Shown: positions 1 to 9,083, numbered from the stretch's first letter. The stretch: DNA of 64,000 nucleotides from Pirellulales bacterium (GCA_016931995.1 JAFGDS010000009.1:1-64000), one strand, 5' to 3'. Translations and numbers: made by a program. Notes: generated by a model not told the origin, from the letters alone.

Positions 1-80
1 ACCGGATTCATGCCTCAAAAAATCCATCGGCGAGAGCCGCTTCTAACGTAACGATTTGCGTTCGCGCGCGCTTCAGTCGG

Positions 81-1154
81 ATGAACCTTAATTGCATGAC
101 GTACCACTACCACAACGTCTGCCTCGAAACGATCGCGCACCTCCTGCCGGAGGAGATCGTCACCTCGGACGAGATCGAGCGCCGCCTTGCGCCCCTCTAC
201 GCGCGGTTGCGATTGCCGGAAGGAAGGCTTGAGCTGATCAGCGGCATACGCGAGCGCCGCGTCTGGCCTCCGGGCGCGCTGCCCGGCGAGAAGAGCGTCG
301 AGACGGCCGCCGCGGCAATCGCCCGATCCGGACTGGCCAAGGAACGTATTGGGGCGCTCGTGCACGGTTCTGTCTGCCGCGACTATCTCGAGCCCGCCAC
401 GGCCTCGGGCGTGCATCACGGTCTCGGATTGCCTCGCGATTGCCTGGTGTACGACGTCTCCAACGCGTGCCTGGGGTTGCTCGACGGCATGGTCCACGTG
501 GCCAATATGATCGAGCTGGGGCAGATCGGCGCGGGCGTGGTCGTCGGCACGGAGAGCAGCCGCGCCTTGCTCGAAACCACCATCCGCCAGCTCAACGCCG
601 ACGCCTCGCTCTCGCGCAACGACATCAAGACGGCCGTCGCCTCGCTCACCATTGGCTCGGCTAGCGCGGCCGTGGTGCTGGCCGACCGCCGGCTGAGCAA
701 GACGGGCCACCGGCTGCTGGGCGGCGCGGCGGCCGCGGCGACCGAGCACTGTCGTCTGTGCCGCAGCGGTCGCGACGAGTCGGCCGACGCCGCCATGCGG
801 CCGCTGATGTCCACCGATTCCGAGACCCTGCTGCACGAGGGCGTGGCGGCGGCCCAATCCACCTTCGCCACCTTTCTCGACGCGATGGGATGGCGCAAGG
901 AAGACCTCGACAAGACCTTCTGCCACCAGGTGGGCAAGGCCCATCGCCAACTCTTTCTGGATACCTTGGGCCTCGACCCAGCGATCGACTTCCCGACGTT
1001 TTCCTGGCTGGGCAACACCGGCTCGGTCGCCCTGCCCATGACCGCCTCGATCGGCGTCGCCGAGGGCCACCTGCGACCCGGCGACCGCGTCGGCCTTTTG
1101 GGCATCGGCTCCGGCATCAACGTCGTCATGCTCGGCGTTCAATGGGCGGCGTGA
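81..1154 (+). CDS. 3-oxoacyl-ACP synthase III / OleA-like condensing enzyme
   Basis: This is a thiolase-fold condensing enzyme of 357 residues that should join an acyl thioester to a second acyl unit by decarboxylative or Claisen condensation in the cytoplasm. The catalytic set of the FabH/OleA superfamily is visible: Cys130 in SNACLGLLDG, His282 in CHQVGKAH and Asn312 in LGNTGSVALP. The family's usual length is about 320 to 350 residues. The order of motifs fits both FabH (fatty-acid initiation) and OleA (head-to-head condensation of acyl-CoAs); the extended N-terminus and lack of nearby fab genes make an OleA-like or secondary-metabolite role possible. No oleB, oleC or oleD partner is visible, but only 80 bases lie upstream in the window. 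The start could also be Met6 (position 96); no clear ribosome binding site separates the two. Superfamily assignment is firm, substrate unknown. Confidence 0.85.
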   Translation: MNLNCMTYHYHNVCLETIAHLLPEEIVTSDEIERRLAPLYARLRLPEGRLELISGIRERRVWPPGALPGEKSVETAAAAIARSGLAKERIGALVHGSVCRDYLEPATASGVHHGLGLPRDCLVYDVSNACLGLLDGMVHVANMIELGQIGAGVVVGTESSRALLETTIRQLNADASLSRNDIKTAVASLTIGSASAAVVLADRRLSKTGHRLLGGAAAAATEHCRLCRSGRDESADAAMRPLMSTDSETLLHEGVAAAQSTFATFLDAMGWRKEDLDKTFCHQVGKAHRQLFLDTLGLDPAIDFPTFSWLGNTGSVALPMTASIGVAEGHLRPGDRVGLLGIGSGINVVMLGVQWAA

Positions 1155-1216
1155 AGGGGTCGCGGCACTCCAACTCGAGCCACCGCGGCCACCGCGAGAC
1201 GCATGGGTGAGGCGCT

Positions 1217-1651
1217 CTAGCGCGACGTCATTGCGATGTCGATCTGGTTCGCGCCCGGCCCGACCATGAAGCGAAGCTTGCTCCCCTGCCGCGTGCCGTA
1301 TCGGATGGGCGTCAACAACGGACCGGGCCGGGGCGGAGCGCCGGGCAGGGGCTTGGGACTCGGACCCGTCGCCACGACGGTTACAACGTAGTCGCCCGAG
1401 CGAATCCCGCTGGCGTGCCCCGTTTTCAAGACGTAGGTTCCATCGGGGGCAATCGTGGCCTGGGCGGCCGGGCCACCCTGCGCGGGATAGAACGACACCG
1501 TGCCCGAGCCGTCGCCGACCGCCAAGGGCTTGCCGTCGAGCGTGACCGTGCCGGAAACGGATGAGTCGAGCGACGAGCCGCAACCGGTCGCGAGGCCCAG
1601 CGCGGCCGCGACGGCCGTCGCGGCAAATCGAAAAGGAATCGTCGGCTTCAT
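1217..1651 (-). CDS. Small secreted lipoprotein with transthyretin/carboxypeptidase-regulatory-like fold
   Basis: This 144-residue protein has an N-terminal signal peptide ending in a lipobox (LATGC, Cys24), so it is probably a lipoprotein. The mature part begins with VSGTVTLDGKPL and continues with TIAPDGTYVL and GDYVVTVV. That is the pattern of the beta-sandwich carboxypeptidase-regulatory-like proteins that planctomycetes encode in large numbers next to DUF1559 genes. It follows the DUF1559 gene on the same strand with only 6 bases between them, so the two are probably co-transcribed. Biochemical role unknown; the gene pairing is a recurrent planctomycete arrangement. Confidence 0.8.
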   Translation of the reverse strand: MKPTIPFRFAATAVAAALGLATGCGSSLDSSVSGTVTLDGKPLAVGDGSGTVSFYPAQGGPAAQATIAPDGTYVLKTGHASGIRSGDYVVTVVATGPSPKPLPGAPPRPGPLLTPIRYGTRQGSKLRFMVGPGANQIDIAMTSR

Positions 1652-1657
1652 GTTTCC

Positions 1658-2599
1658 CTACGGCACATTGGCGACCTCGCCGCCGGCCTTGGTGCTCAGC
1701 GCTCGATAGAGCATGTAGTCGATTTGCTCGCTCAGCGGTCGGACGGAGCCGTCGACGAGACAAAAATGGACCACGTCCGCGTGACGGCTGCGAAACGACA
1801 TGACGTTCCACCAGGCATTCGGCGTGTCGGGGAAGTAATTCAACGGCGCGTGACAACTGGCCCAATCCCCGTTGGCGTAGTACGCGACCGAATGATGGTT
1901 CTGCGCCGGCACGTCCTCGCCGACCATCAGCGTGTTGCTGGCGCCGTCGGAGACCTCCTCGATGCCGAACGGCTCCTCGTAGTTGTGGCGATAGAAGATG
2001 CCGTTGCAGCCGATCGTGAAGTGCGTGTCGGGCATCGTGCCGTCGTGAACGCACGCTGTTCCGCCCAGACGCGAGTCGCCCAGCACGCCCTTGTAGTTCG
2101 TCAAGGCCACCTCGATGCCCGTCCATTGGTACTCGTCCGTCGAGTTCTCCATGGCCGATTCGTCCGAGGGACAATGCAGAAAATCGCACTGCGTCCGCAT
2201 CGCCACGCGGCACTCGGGGCGGCCAATCCCCTGGCCGCTCAAAAGAGCGCCTTGGAAACCGGGAATGAACTGCTCGTAAAGCCCCATCTGCTCCATGTAC
2301 GGGAGCACGCCGATGATCCACCCCTTGCCGTTGGGTTCGGCCGTCGGCCGGGGGCTCTCCGTGGTCCAGGGACCAATGCTGATGGGGAAAAACACGTGGG
2401 CCGCGAGGTAGCCGTTGATGCCCAAGCCGAACTGCCTGAGGTTGTTCGAGCACTGGGCCCGGCGGGCCGCCTCGCGCGCGGCCTGAACGGCCGGCAGCAA
2501 CAGGGCAATGAGAACCCCGATGATGGCAATGACCACCAGGAGCTCGACGAGCGTGAACCCCTTCGCCGGGGTGGCGGAGGGTTCCGAAGAAGTCTCCAT
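1658..2599 (-). CDS. DUF1559 protein with type IV pilin-like N-terminus
   Basis: This is a 313-residue protein of the planctomycete DUF1559 family, which is hugely expanded in that phylum. The N-terminus carries a prepilin peptidase site, KG followed by FTLVELLVVIAIIGVLIALL, and then the family hallmark LLPAVQAAREAARRAQC and a conserved NNLRQ. The middle has the substrate-unknown DUF1559 domain, and the C-terminus contains the VHFCLVDGSVRPLS segment resembling the family's conserved HxGGxNxxFxDGSV region. I chose Met at 2599, which gives a leader of 13 residues before FTLVELL; an in-frame start at 2644 would add 15 residues. The product is expected in the cytoplasmic membrane or periplasm as a pseudopilin-like protein. 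Family assignment is secure, function is not known. Confidence 0.9.
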   Translation of the reverse strand: METSSEPSATPAKGFTLVELLVVIAIIGVLIALLLPAVQAAREAARRAQCSNNLRQFGLGINGYLAAHVFFPISIGPWTTESPRPTAEPNGKGWIIGVLPYMEQMGLYEQFIPGFQGALLSGQGIGRPECRVAMRTQCDFLHCPSDESAMENSTDEYQWTGIEVALTNYKGVLGDSRLGGTACVHDGTMPDTHFTIGCNGIFYRHNYEEPFGIEEVSDGASNTLMVGEDVPAQNHHSVAYYANGDWASCHAPLNYFPDTPNAWWNVMSFRSRHADVVHFCLVDGSVRPLSEQIDYMLYRALSTKAGGEVANVP

Positions 2600-2767
2600 C
2601 GTTGTGCCCCCGCACGCGAGATTGTGGAGAAGAGGGTCCGGCAACTAGAAAGCGATTATCGCCACGGCGTCGAAATCGGACCATGACCGGGCTTAGCCAG
2701 ACCATGCACAATATTCGCCTTCCGCGTGGAATTTACTGGGAGATGTGGGTACAATGGGCGTCCAGCC

Positions 2768-3667
2768 ATGGACCAATTTCCCGTCTCACGTCCCGCCGTC
2801 GGTCGCCTTGAATTGGCCTACCTCTATGGAGGCGTCGTGCAGTATTGCGCGGGCGAAACGCTCGGGCCCCGCATGCTGGGCGACTACGAACTGGTGTTGA
2901 TCATCGAGGGGCAGGTCTCCTACCGGTTGGATCACCGCGAGCACCGCGCCCCGCCGGGGAGCATCCTCCTCGCCAGGCCGGGGTTCCACGAGGCCTACCG
3001 CTGGGATCCCGTCGTCCCGACGCGGCACGCCTACTTCCACTTCGACATCGTGCGGCCGGCGTACGATTGGCCGCTGCCGGCGTCGTGGCCTTTCCTCCGC
3101 ACCCGTCCCGCGCCCGTCCTCGGCGCGATGTTCCGCCACGTGATCCAGTTGATCTATTGCCATCCGACGTGGCCGGCCGTTCCGCCGGGGCCGGCCGAGT
3201 GCCGGGTGGTCGAGACGCTTATCAGCCTGTTCCTCGAGGAGCAGGTGGCCGAGAACACCGAGTCCGAATACGGACGGCCCGAACCGGTCCACCGCACGCT
3301 CCGTTGGATGCGGCAAACCCTCGACGACGATCCGCAACGACCCGTCGGGCTGGACGACCTGGTGCGCGTGGCGTGCGTGACCGACAAGCATCTGTGCCGT
3401 TTGTTTCGCAAGACGGTTGGATGGCCGCCCATGCGGACGTACAACCTGATGCGTCTGCAATTGTCACTGGCGCTTTTGACGCGGACTAATCTGACGATCA
3501 AGCAGATCGCCAGCCGTTGCGGATACGACAACCAGTTCTACTTCACGCGCTGCTTCACGAAGGTGTTTGCCCGCTCGCCAAACCGCGTGCGTCAGGACCT
3601 TTCGCGGGGCGTGCCGCCGCCGCCCAGCCCCCTGCCGGTCGATATGACTCCCCGCGTGCGTTGGTAG
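2768..3667 (+). CDS. AraC family transcriptional regulator
   Basis: This 299-residue protein has an N-terminal cupin-like sensing domain (residues about 10 to 160, with YELVLIIEGQVSYRL and PPGSILLARPG typical of AraC sugar-sensing barrels) and a C-terminal double helix-turn-helix domain (about 190 to 285). The signature second helix-turn-helix is seen in IKQIASRCGYDNQFYFTRCF. It starts 97 bases before a large secreted glycoside-hydrolase-like gene on the same strand, so it probably controls that gene in response to a sugar. An upstream in-frame GTG at 2726 exists, but Met at 2768 better matches a compact N-terminus. It is divergent from the DUF1559 gene, with a shared intergenic region of about 170 bases. 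Confidence 0.9.
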   Translation: MDQFPVSRPAVGRLELAYLYGGVVQYCAGETLGPRMLGDYELVLIIEGQVSYRLDHREHRAPPGSILLARPGFHEAYRWDPVVPTRHAYFHFDIVRPAYDWPLPASWPFLRTRPAPVLGAMFRHVIQLIYCHPTWPAVPPGPAECRVVETLISLFLEEQVAENTESEYGRPEPVHRTLRWMRQTLDDDPQRPVGLDDLVRVACVTDKHLCRLFRKTVGWPPMRTYNLMRLQLSLALLTRTNLTIKQIASRCGYDNQFYFTRCFTKVFARSPNRVRQDLSRGVPPPPSPLPVDMTPRVRW

Positions 3668-3764
3668 CGCGATTCTTGACGGAGAAAGGCCGCCGGGATA
3701 TCCTTCAGGTCGAAGAGGCGCGCCCATCCCGCTTTGTTGAACCCCTTGAAACGGGGCCCTCGCC

Positions 3765-6143
3765 ATGAATCGCCTTGCGCTGGCAATCGTCTGCGCCGTC
3801 GCGTGTCGCGGGTTGTTTGTCGCCGAGGGTTGCCGCGGCGACGAGCGCGCCGAAGCGGAGGCTCTCGCCAACGGCGGGTTCGAGAAGGGCGTCGAGGGTT
3901 GGGAGCCTCTGTGGGTCCGCGAGGCCGGGGCGGGCCGCGCGACGCTCGACACGGACGAGCGTCGCGGCGGCGACAAGGCCCTGCGGATCGACCATCGAGG
4001 CGACAAGGACTGGAGCCTGGCCCATGCGCTGCGACTGGAGGTTCAGCCCGGCGATATTCTCGAACTGACCTGTTGGGTCCGCGTCCGCGGCGAGGGCAGC
4101 GCCACCCTCGGCGTCGTCACGCGCGACGCGGCCGGCAACGTCGCCGATTGGGTCCACGGCGCCCGGCGCGCCGGCCAAACCGATGGATGGCGCCGGTTGC
4201 GTTCCCGTTTCGTCGTCCCGCCGGGCATCGCGACGATCTGGCCGCGGCTCATCGGCGACGGACCGGCCACCGTGTGGTGCGACGACTTCGCGCTGGCGCG
4301 CCAGGGGAGTATCGCCGAGCTTCGCGGACGAGATCTGCCCGCGTCGGTCCGCATCCGCAATGCCACCGTCGAGGCGACGTTGCGGACGGACAACGCGACA
4401 TTCGCGTTTCGCGATCGTCGCTCGGGCCGAACGTGGGCGCAGTCGGCGGGAAGAGCGTCTCCCATTGTCCTTGAGGCGAAGGCGACCGGTCCCGCCGTGG
4501 ACCTGACGTTGCTCGATCCCGCGTCGATGCGCGAAATCACCGCCAGCGCCAGGCTCGACGGCGACGCGCCGGAGTTGGTGATCTCGCTGGAAGGCCAAGG
4601 CGCCATGGAGGCCCCGCTGGCCTGGCCGGCCCCGATGGCCTCCGCGCCGGGACAACTCTTGATTCTGCCGGTGAACGAAGGCATCAGTTATCCGGCCGAC
4701 GACGCCTCGCTGCCGGAGATGCGATACCACTTGTACGGCGGCCACGGGCTGTGCATGCCGTGGTACGGGGTGACCGACGGCGCCGCCGGGTGGATGGCCA
4801 TCGTCCAGACCCCAGACGACGCGGCCGTCTCGCTTCCGCGCCGCAAGGGATTGCTCGCGCTCGCGCCCGAGTGGGAGCCGCAAAAGGGGCAATTCGGCCC
4901 CCGGCGGGTCGTCCGCTACGTGGTCTTTTCCGACGGCGGCTACGTCGCCATGGCCAAGCGCTATCGCCGGTTCGCCCAAGCGGCGGGTCTTTTCAAAACC
5001 CTCGCCGAAAAACGCAAGGACGTGCCCGCCGTGGACCTGCTCGTCGGCGCGGTGAACGTTTGGTACCGGGATCGCGACGCCGTGGCGCGGTGCCGGGAGC
5101 TACAAGCGGCCGGCATCCGGCGGATCCTGTGGAGCAGCGCCCTGCCGCCGGAGCAGATCCGGATGCTGAACGACCTCGGCGTCCTCACCAGCCGTTACGA
5201 CATCTACCAGGACTCGATGAACCCTGGGAACTTCCCGCGCTTGCGGGGCGTCCAAGCCGGCTGGACCAGCGAGGCGTGGGAAAACGACGACCTGACGACC
5301 GACGCGAATGGCCATTGGGTTCGCGGCTGGGAGGTCGAGGCCAAGGACGGAACGCGGATTCCCTGCGGGACGCTTTGCGACCGGCAGGCCGTGGCCTACG
5401 CGAAGCGCCGGATCCCGCCGGAACTGGCCACGCACCCGTACCGGTGCCGGTTCATCGACACGACGACCGCGAGCCCCTGGCGCGAATGCTGGCACCCCAA
5501 GCACCCCATGACGCGATCCGAGAGCAAGCGGTTCAGGATGGACCTGCTCGCGTACGTCAGCGGCGAGTGCGGTCTGGTCTGCGGGAGCGAGACGGGCCAC
5601 GACGCCGCCGTGCCGTTTGTGCATTACTTCGAGGGCATGATGAGCCTGGGGCCCTACCGCGTGCCCGAGGCGGGTCGCGACATGGCGCGCGTCTGGAACG
5701 ACGTGCCCGAGCGGGTCGCGAAATTTCAAACCGGGCACGCGTATCGCTTGCCGCTGTGGGAGCTGGTCTACCACGACTGCGTGGTGGCCCAATGGTACTG
5801 GGGCGACTACAACAACAAGCTGCCCGCCTTGTGGGATCGGCGGGATCTTTGGAACGCGCTGTACGGCACGCCGCCGATGTTCATGTTCGAACGGACGATC
5901 TGGACGGCGAACAAAGCGCGATTCGTCGAGAGCTACCAGACCATCGAGCCGGTCGCCCGGGCGTGCGGCTACTCCGAGATGCTCTCGCACGCGTGGCTCG
6001 CGCCGGACCACGCCGTGCAGCAAACGCGCTTCGCCAACGGCGTGACGGTGACCGCGAACTTCGGCGACGCGGCCTTCTCCCTGTCCGACGGCGCGACGCT
6101 GCCGCCGTTGACCCACCGCGTCGAAGGGCTCCCTCGGCCATGA
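3765..6143 (+). CDS. Secreted glycoside hydrolase-like protein with N-terminal carbohydrate-binding module
   Basis: This 792-residue protein begins with a signal peptide (hydrophobic residues 3 to 19) and a CBM4/9-like jelly-roll module, residues about 35 to 185. The module opens with NGGFEKGVEGWEPL and ends with VWCDDFAL, both typical of such modules. A beta-rich middle domain (about 190 to 400) precedes a TIM-barrel-like region (about 420 to 730) with VNVWYRDRD, FIDTT near residue 563 and GSETGHD near 607. The layout resembles large uncharacterised hydrolases related to DUF5696 and GH101-type barrels. The Asp in FIDTT and the Glu in GSETGHD are the best candidates for catalytic acids, which is inference. 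The adjacent AraC gene suggests sugar-inducible expression. The exact glycan substrate cannot be read from the sequence. Confidence 0.7.
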   Translation: MNRLALAIVCAVACRGLFVAEGCRGDERAEAEALANGGFEKGVEGWEPLWVREAGAGRATLDTDERRGGDKALRIDHRGDKDWSLAHALRLEVQPGDILELTCWVRVRGEGSATLGVVTRDAAGNVADWVHGARRAGQTDGWRRLRSRFVVPPGIATIWPRLIGDGPATVWCDDFALARQGSIAELRGRDLPASVRIRNATVEATLRTDNATFAFRDRRSGRTWAQSAGRASPIVLEAKATGPAVDLTLLDPASMREITASARLDGDAPELVISLEGQGAMEAPLAWPAPMASAPGQLLILPVNEGISYPADDASLPEMRYHLYGGHGLCMPWYGVTDGAAGWMAIVQTPDDAAVSLPRRKGLLALAPEWEPQKGQFGPRRVVRYVVFSDGGYVAMAKRYRRFAQAAGLFKTLAEKRKDVPAVDLLVGAVNVWYRDRDAVARCRELQAAGIRRILWSSALPPEQIRMLNDLGVLTSRYDIYQDSMNPGNFPRLRGVQAGWTSEAWENDDLTTDANGHWVRGWEVEAKDGTRIPCGTLCDRQAVAYAKRRIPPELATHPYRCRFIDTTTASPWRECWHPKHPMTRSESKRFRMDLLAYVSGECGLVCGSETGHDAAVPFVHYFEGMMSLGPYRVPEAGRDMARVWNDVPERVAKFQTGHAYRLPLWELVYHDCVVAQWYWGDYNNKLPALWDRRDLWNALYGTPPMFMFERTIWTANKARFVESYQTIEPVARACGYSEMLSHAWLAPDHAVQQTRFANGVTVTANFGDAAFSLSDGATLPPLTHRVEGLPRP

Positions 6144-6175
6144 CGCGGCGCGGCGGGGGATGAGGACATGCCGTA

Positions 6176-6346
6176 ATGAAACGCTCGCATCATGATTCCG
6201 ATACACTGGTCCTGATTGCTGTTGGTTTATGCATGTGCGGACTTGCTCTGCCTTATGTAATGAGTCAGTGTTATCTTGGATATCTGGCTATCGCGGCGGG
6301 AGTTTTGTTGGTGATCGTCGGCGTTCTCCGCCGCGGATTATTATGA
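6176..6346 (+). CDS. Small hypothetical membrane peptide (56 aa)
   Basis: A short reading frame begins MKRSHHDSDT and then encodes two hydrophobic stretches, about residues 11 to 29 (LVLIAVGLCMCGLALPYVM) and 34 to 50 (LGYLAIAAGVLLVIVGV), ending RRGLL. The positive-inside charges (MKR at the start, RR at the end) fit a two-helix hairpin with both ends in the cytoplasm. It starts 33 bases after the glycoside-hydrolase-like gene. The base composition is visibly less GC-rich than the neighbours. I do not recognise a family. The hydrophobic pattern supports a real peptide, but its small size keeps confidence moderate. Confidence 0.5.
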   Translation: MKRSHHDSDTLVLIAVGLCMCGLALPYVMSQCYLGYLAIAAGVLLVIVGVLRRGLL

Positions 6347-6416
6347 ACTTCTTTGTCGGCGGGCGAGGCGCTCGCGGCAACGGGACAAGCCTTCGACGCC
6401 GCGCCGTTTGCCGACG

Positions 6417-7181
6417 CTAGGCTTTCCGAGGATGGGCGGGAGTATTCGTTGCGTTGGAAACATCCGCGGCCAGATCCACCAGCCAGACGTTGGCCGGCTC
6501 TTCGGCGAGAATCTCGCGGACGAGATTGACCCACGGGCCGCAGCGGTCGAGGATGACGCTGTCGGCGGTGGCCACCGGCGGTCCCGGACGGGAGAGAATC
6601 GCGTCGGGGTCGGCGACCAGCTCAACCCGCCACGGCCAGCCGCGCGCGGCGGCCAGATCCTCGACGATCGCGCGGAGCCGACCGCTATTCGAGACGGGTC
6701 GGTCCAGATACCAAAGGCACTCCGCCGGCCCCGCCTCCGAGAGTTTCTGGCCGATCCGTTCCAGCGCGGGCAACGTCTCGGCCACCTTGCGGTAGCTGCC
6801 GTGCATGCTGGCCATGTCGCGCAGGCACCCGTCGCGAGCCGCCAATACCACGCCGCCGGCCAGCGCCGCCTCGACGGTGGTCAAGACGTTGTAGCCGTCC
6901 AGACGAAGAACCTGACCGCGGATCGCGTCGGATCCCATCCGCCGGCTCTGGCGGTCGGCCGCTTGTCGATCGCCGCACGCCGAGCGGGCAACGGCCGTCC
7001 GTTGCCGGGCCACGAGGCGGTGCCGATCGCCCACCAGCTTGAGCGAGGCGTCGGGCGGATACCCGCGGGCAAGGAGCCACGACAGCTCGCCCGTCGCCGC
7101 GCGAAGCCGCGCAATCGCGTCGGCGCCGAACAGCCGGCGGTCGAGCGTGTGCGGACCGCGATGGGTCCTTCGATCCGGCAC
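6417..7181 (-). CDS. DUF434 domain-containing protein
   Basis: This is a 254-residue protein of the DUF434/DUF5616 family. The N-terminal helical part contains the DRRLF and ARGYP elements, and the central part has the family's characteristic DGYNVLTTVEAAL, RDGCLRDMASMHGSYRKV and CLWYLDRPVSNSGRL motifs. Several conserved Asp and Arg residues suggest a metal-dependent nucleotide or nucleic-acid enzyme, but no activity is established. The start is a GTG at 7181 with an AGGTGA ribosome binding site lying inside the end of the upstream PEBP gene. Only 4 bases separate the two genes, so they are probably translationally linked. Confidence 0.85.
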   Translation of the reverse strand: MPDRRTHRGPHTLDRRLFGADAIARLRAATGELSWLLARGYPPDASLKLVGDRHRLVARQRTAVARSACGDRQAADRQSRRMGSDAIRGQVLRLDGYNVLTTVEAALAGGVVLAARDGCLRDMASMHGSYRKVAETLPALERIGQKLSEAGPAECLWYLDRPVSNSGRLRAIVEDLAAARGWPWRVELVADPDAILSRPGPPVATADSVILDRCGPWVNLVREILAEEPANVWLVDLAADVSNATNTPAHPRKA

Positions 7182-7185
7182 CGGC

Positions 7186-7827
7186 TCACCTCGAATAGAC
7201 GCCGACCAACTCCCCGGTGGCCAGCACGTGATCCTCGATCTCGGCCAGGAGCTGCTTCTTCGTCATGCTCGGTTCGAGCACGGGGCTGGCGTCCAGGGCG
7301 TAGACGACGAAGTGGTAGTGGTGCGTTCCGGAGCCCGGCGGGGGCATCGGCCCGCGGTAGCCCACCGCCGGCTTGCCCGGCGTGGACCACGACGTGGCCC
7401 CTTGCAGGATCTTCTCCGGCGGCTTGAGCCGGGCCTTGCGGGGCATGGCCTCGGGCAGGCCGGTGGCGTTGCCCGGGATCTTGTAGATCACCCAGTGCAC
7501 CCAGGGCTCGGGCGTGGGCGCGTCGGGATCATCGCAGATCAGGGCGAACTCCTTCGTGCCTTCCGGCGCGTCGGACCAGGCGATCGGCGGCGAGACGTCC
7601 TCGCCTTCGCCGGTGTGCTTGGCCGGGATGCGCTCGCCGTCGGCAAAGGCCGGACTGGTGACTTGCATTGTCATCGGCTTTTCTCCTTGGGGACCATTGA
7701 CCGCCGGCGCGACCTCGGCCGGAGCCCGAGGCCGGTCGGCCTCGGCGTGGCACCCGGCCAGCGCGGCGGCAAGAGCCAGCGCCGCGACGGCGCCGGCCCA
7801 GGTCGAGACGGACACGCGGATTTCCAT
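7186..7827 (-). CDS. YbhB/YbcL-type phosphatidylethanolamine-binding lipoprotein
   Basis: This 213-residue protein is a PEBP-family (Raf kinase inhibitor-like) protein with a lipoprotein signal peptide ending in LAGC. The PEBP core shows SPAFADGERIPAKHTGEG, then DDPDAP, then WVHWVIYKIP, then YRGPMPPPGSGTHHYHFVVYALD, which form the anion-binding pocket (Asp-Pro-Asp, His and the GxHHYxF segment). The start at 7827 is set by a strong purine-rich ribosome binding site (AGGGGAGGGG) about 6 bases upstream. A longer reading frame continues upstream, but that extension has no domain. The C-terminus lies 4 bases before the DUF434 gene. The bacterial function is unclear; ligand binding in the periplasm is likely. 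Confidence 0.9.
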   Translation of the reverse strand: MEIRVSVSTWAGAVAALALAAALAGCHAEADRPRAPAEVAPAVNGPQGEKPMTMQVTSPAFADGERIPAKHTGEGEDVSPPIAWSDAPEGTKEFALICDDPDAPTPEPWVHWVIYKIPGNATGLPEAMPRKARLKPPEKILQGATSWSTPGKPAVGYRGPMPPPGSGTHHYHFVVYALDASPVLEPSMTKKQLLAEIEDHVLATGELVGVYSR

Positions 7828-7886
7828 GGCAGCCCCTCCCCTTTTGTCGCGCTGGACCCGAGGAGAACCGCGGCCGACGCGCCGCG

Positions 7887-9083
7887 TCACGCCTTGTCGT
7901 TGAGCATGACGTGCAAGACGTTTTCGTTGCCGCGAATCGAGGCCAGGAGTTCCTTCGATGGCGCCTGGTCCAACAGCATGGCGCAGCAGGCGGCTTGTGC
8001 TCCCTCGAAAATCGTGTTTTCCATTTCCTCGACGTTGATGCCTTCGCTCCGCAGGCCCGTCAGCACGGTGGCCAGGATGCCCACCTTGTTGAGATGGCGG
8101 ACCACCAGGCCGCACGTGGCGGGCGACTTGCGGCAAAGGTTGACCGTTCCCGGCGGATGGCCCGACTTGAGGAAGACGTCCACGATCCGGACCACTTCGT
8201 CGGCGATGGCCTCGGCGGCCTGATCGGTCGAGGCGCCGACGTGGGGCGTGGCCGTCACCAGGCCGGCCAGCTCCGTCTGATCGAAGGGAGCCTCGCCCGG
8301 GGCCGGCTCGTTCTCGAATACGTCCATGCCCACGCGAAGGCCCTTTTCGGCAATGGCGGCTTTAAGGGCTTCCGAATCCACCAGTTCGCCGCGGGACGTG
8401 TTGATCAGGATCGCGCCGGGTTTCATGGCGTCCAGAAACGCCTTGTTCACCATGTGCTTCGTGTCGGGCGTCATGGCCAGGTGGACGCTTACGGCGTCCG
8501 ACTCGGCGGCGAGCATCTCGGGCGTATCGGCATACCCGACGCTCTGCTCCTCGGCCAATTGAGGCGTGAGACTCCGCGACCAGGCGATCACTTCCATCTC
8601 CAGACCCGCGGCCCGCTGGGCCACCGCCTGACCAATCGCGCCAAACCCGAGAATACCCAACGTCCGCCCCTTGAGGCCCCGAGCCTTGCCGAATTCCTTC
8701 TTCCGCCAGGAGCCATTGCGAAGCGCCGTCGTGGCGTCCACGATCCGCCGGTCGGCGGCGATCAACAACCCGACGGCCAACTCGGCCACGGCGGCGGTAT
8801 TTTTGCCAGGACAGTTGGCCACGTACACCCCCCGCGTGCTCGCGGCGGCTAGGTCGATCGTGTTCACGCCCGCCCCGGCCCGGATCACCAACGATAGGTC
8901 CTTTCCCGCCTCAAACGTGGCCGCGATCACCTTCGTGGAGCGCACCACCAGGATGTTGGTGTCTCCGATAGCCTGGGGCAGGGCCTCGGCCGTAAGGTCG
9001 GGCTGAACGCTCACCTCGAGCCCCAGTTTCTCCAACGCCGTGACGGTCGCGGCGGAAAGCTTGTCGGCGATGAGAACCTTCAT
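7887..9083 (-). CDS. serA: D-3-phosphoglycerate dehydrogenase
   Basis: This 398-residue enzyme oxidises 3-phosphoglycerate to 3-phosphohydroxypyruvate with NAD+, the first step of serine synthesis. The NAD-binding Rossmann motif is LGILGFGAIGQ (residues 142 to 152), and the catalytic residues of D-2-hydroxyacid dehydrogenases are in INTSRGELVD (Arg231), DVFENEP (Glu259) and TPHVGAST (His281). A C-terminal ACT-type domain (about 315 to 398, containing VRHLNKVGILATVLTGL) is likely to sense serine. Length fits the short ACT-bearing type rather than the 520-residue type with an intervening domain. An AGGAGA ribosome binding site lies 8 bases before the ATG. The PEBP gene starts 59 bases downstream. 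Confidence 0.93.
   Translation of the reverse strand: MKVLIADKLSAATVTALEKLGLEVSVQPDLTAEALPQAIGDTNILVVRSTKVIAATFEAGKDLSLVIRAGAGVNTIDLAAASTRGVYVANCPGKNTAAVAELAVGLLIAADRRIVDATTALRNGSWRKKEFGKARGLKGRTLGILGFGAIGQAVAQRAAGLEMEVIAWSRSLTPQLAEEQSVGYADTPEMLAAESDAVSVHLAMTPDTKHMVNKAFLDAMKPGAILINTSRGELVDSEALKAAIAEKGLRVGMDVFENEPAPGEAPFDQTELAGLVTATPHVGASTDQAAEAIADEVVRIVDVFLKSGHPPGTVNLCRKSPATCGLVVRHLNKVGILATVLTGLRSEGINVEEMENTIFEGAQAACCAMLLDQAPSKELLASIRGNENVLHVMLNDKA

Noticed and set aside
15-2711. A long open frame of 898 residues on the minus strand overlapping the condensing enzyme and the DUF1559 gene
   Set aside because: It is the antisense of confident genes. High GC keeps antisense frames open, and its translation is rich in Arg, Gly and His without any domain.
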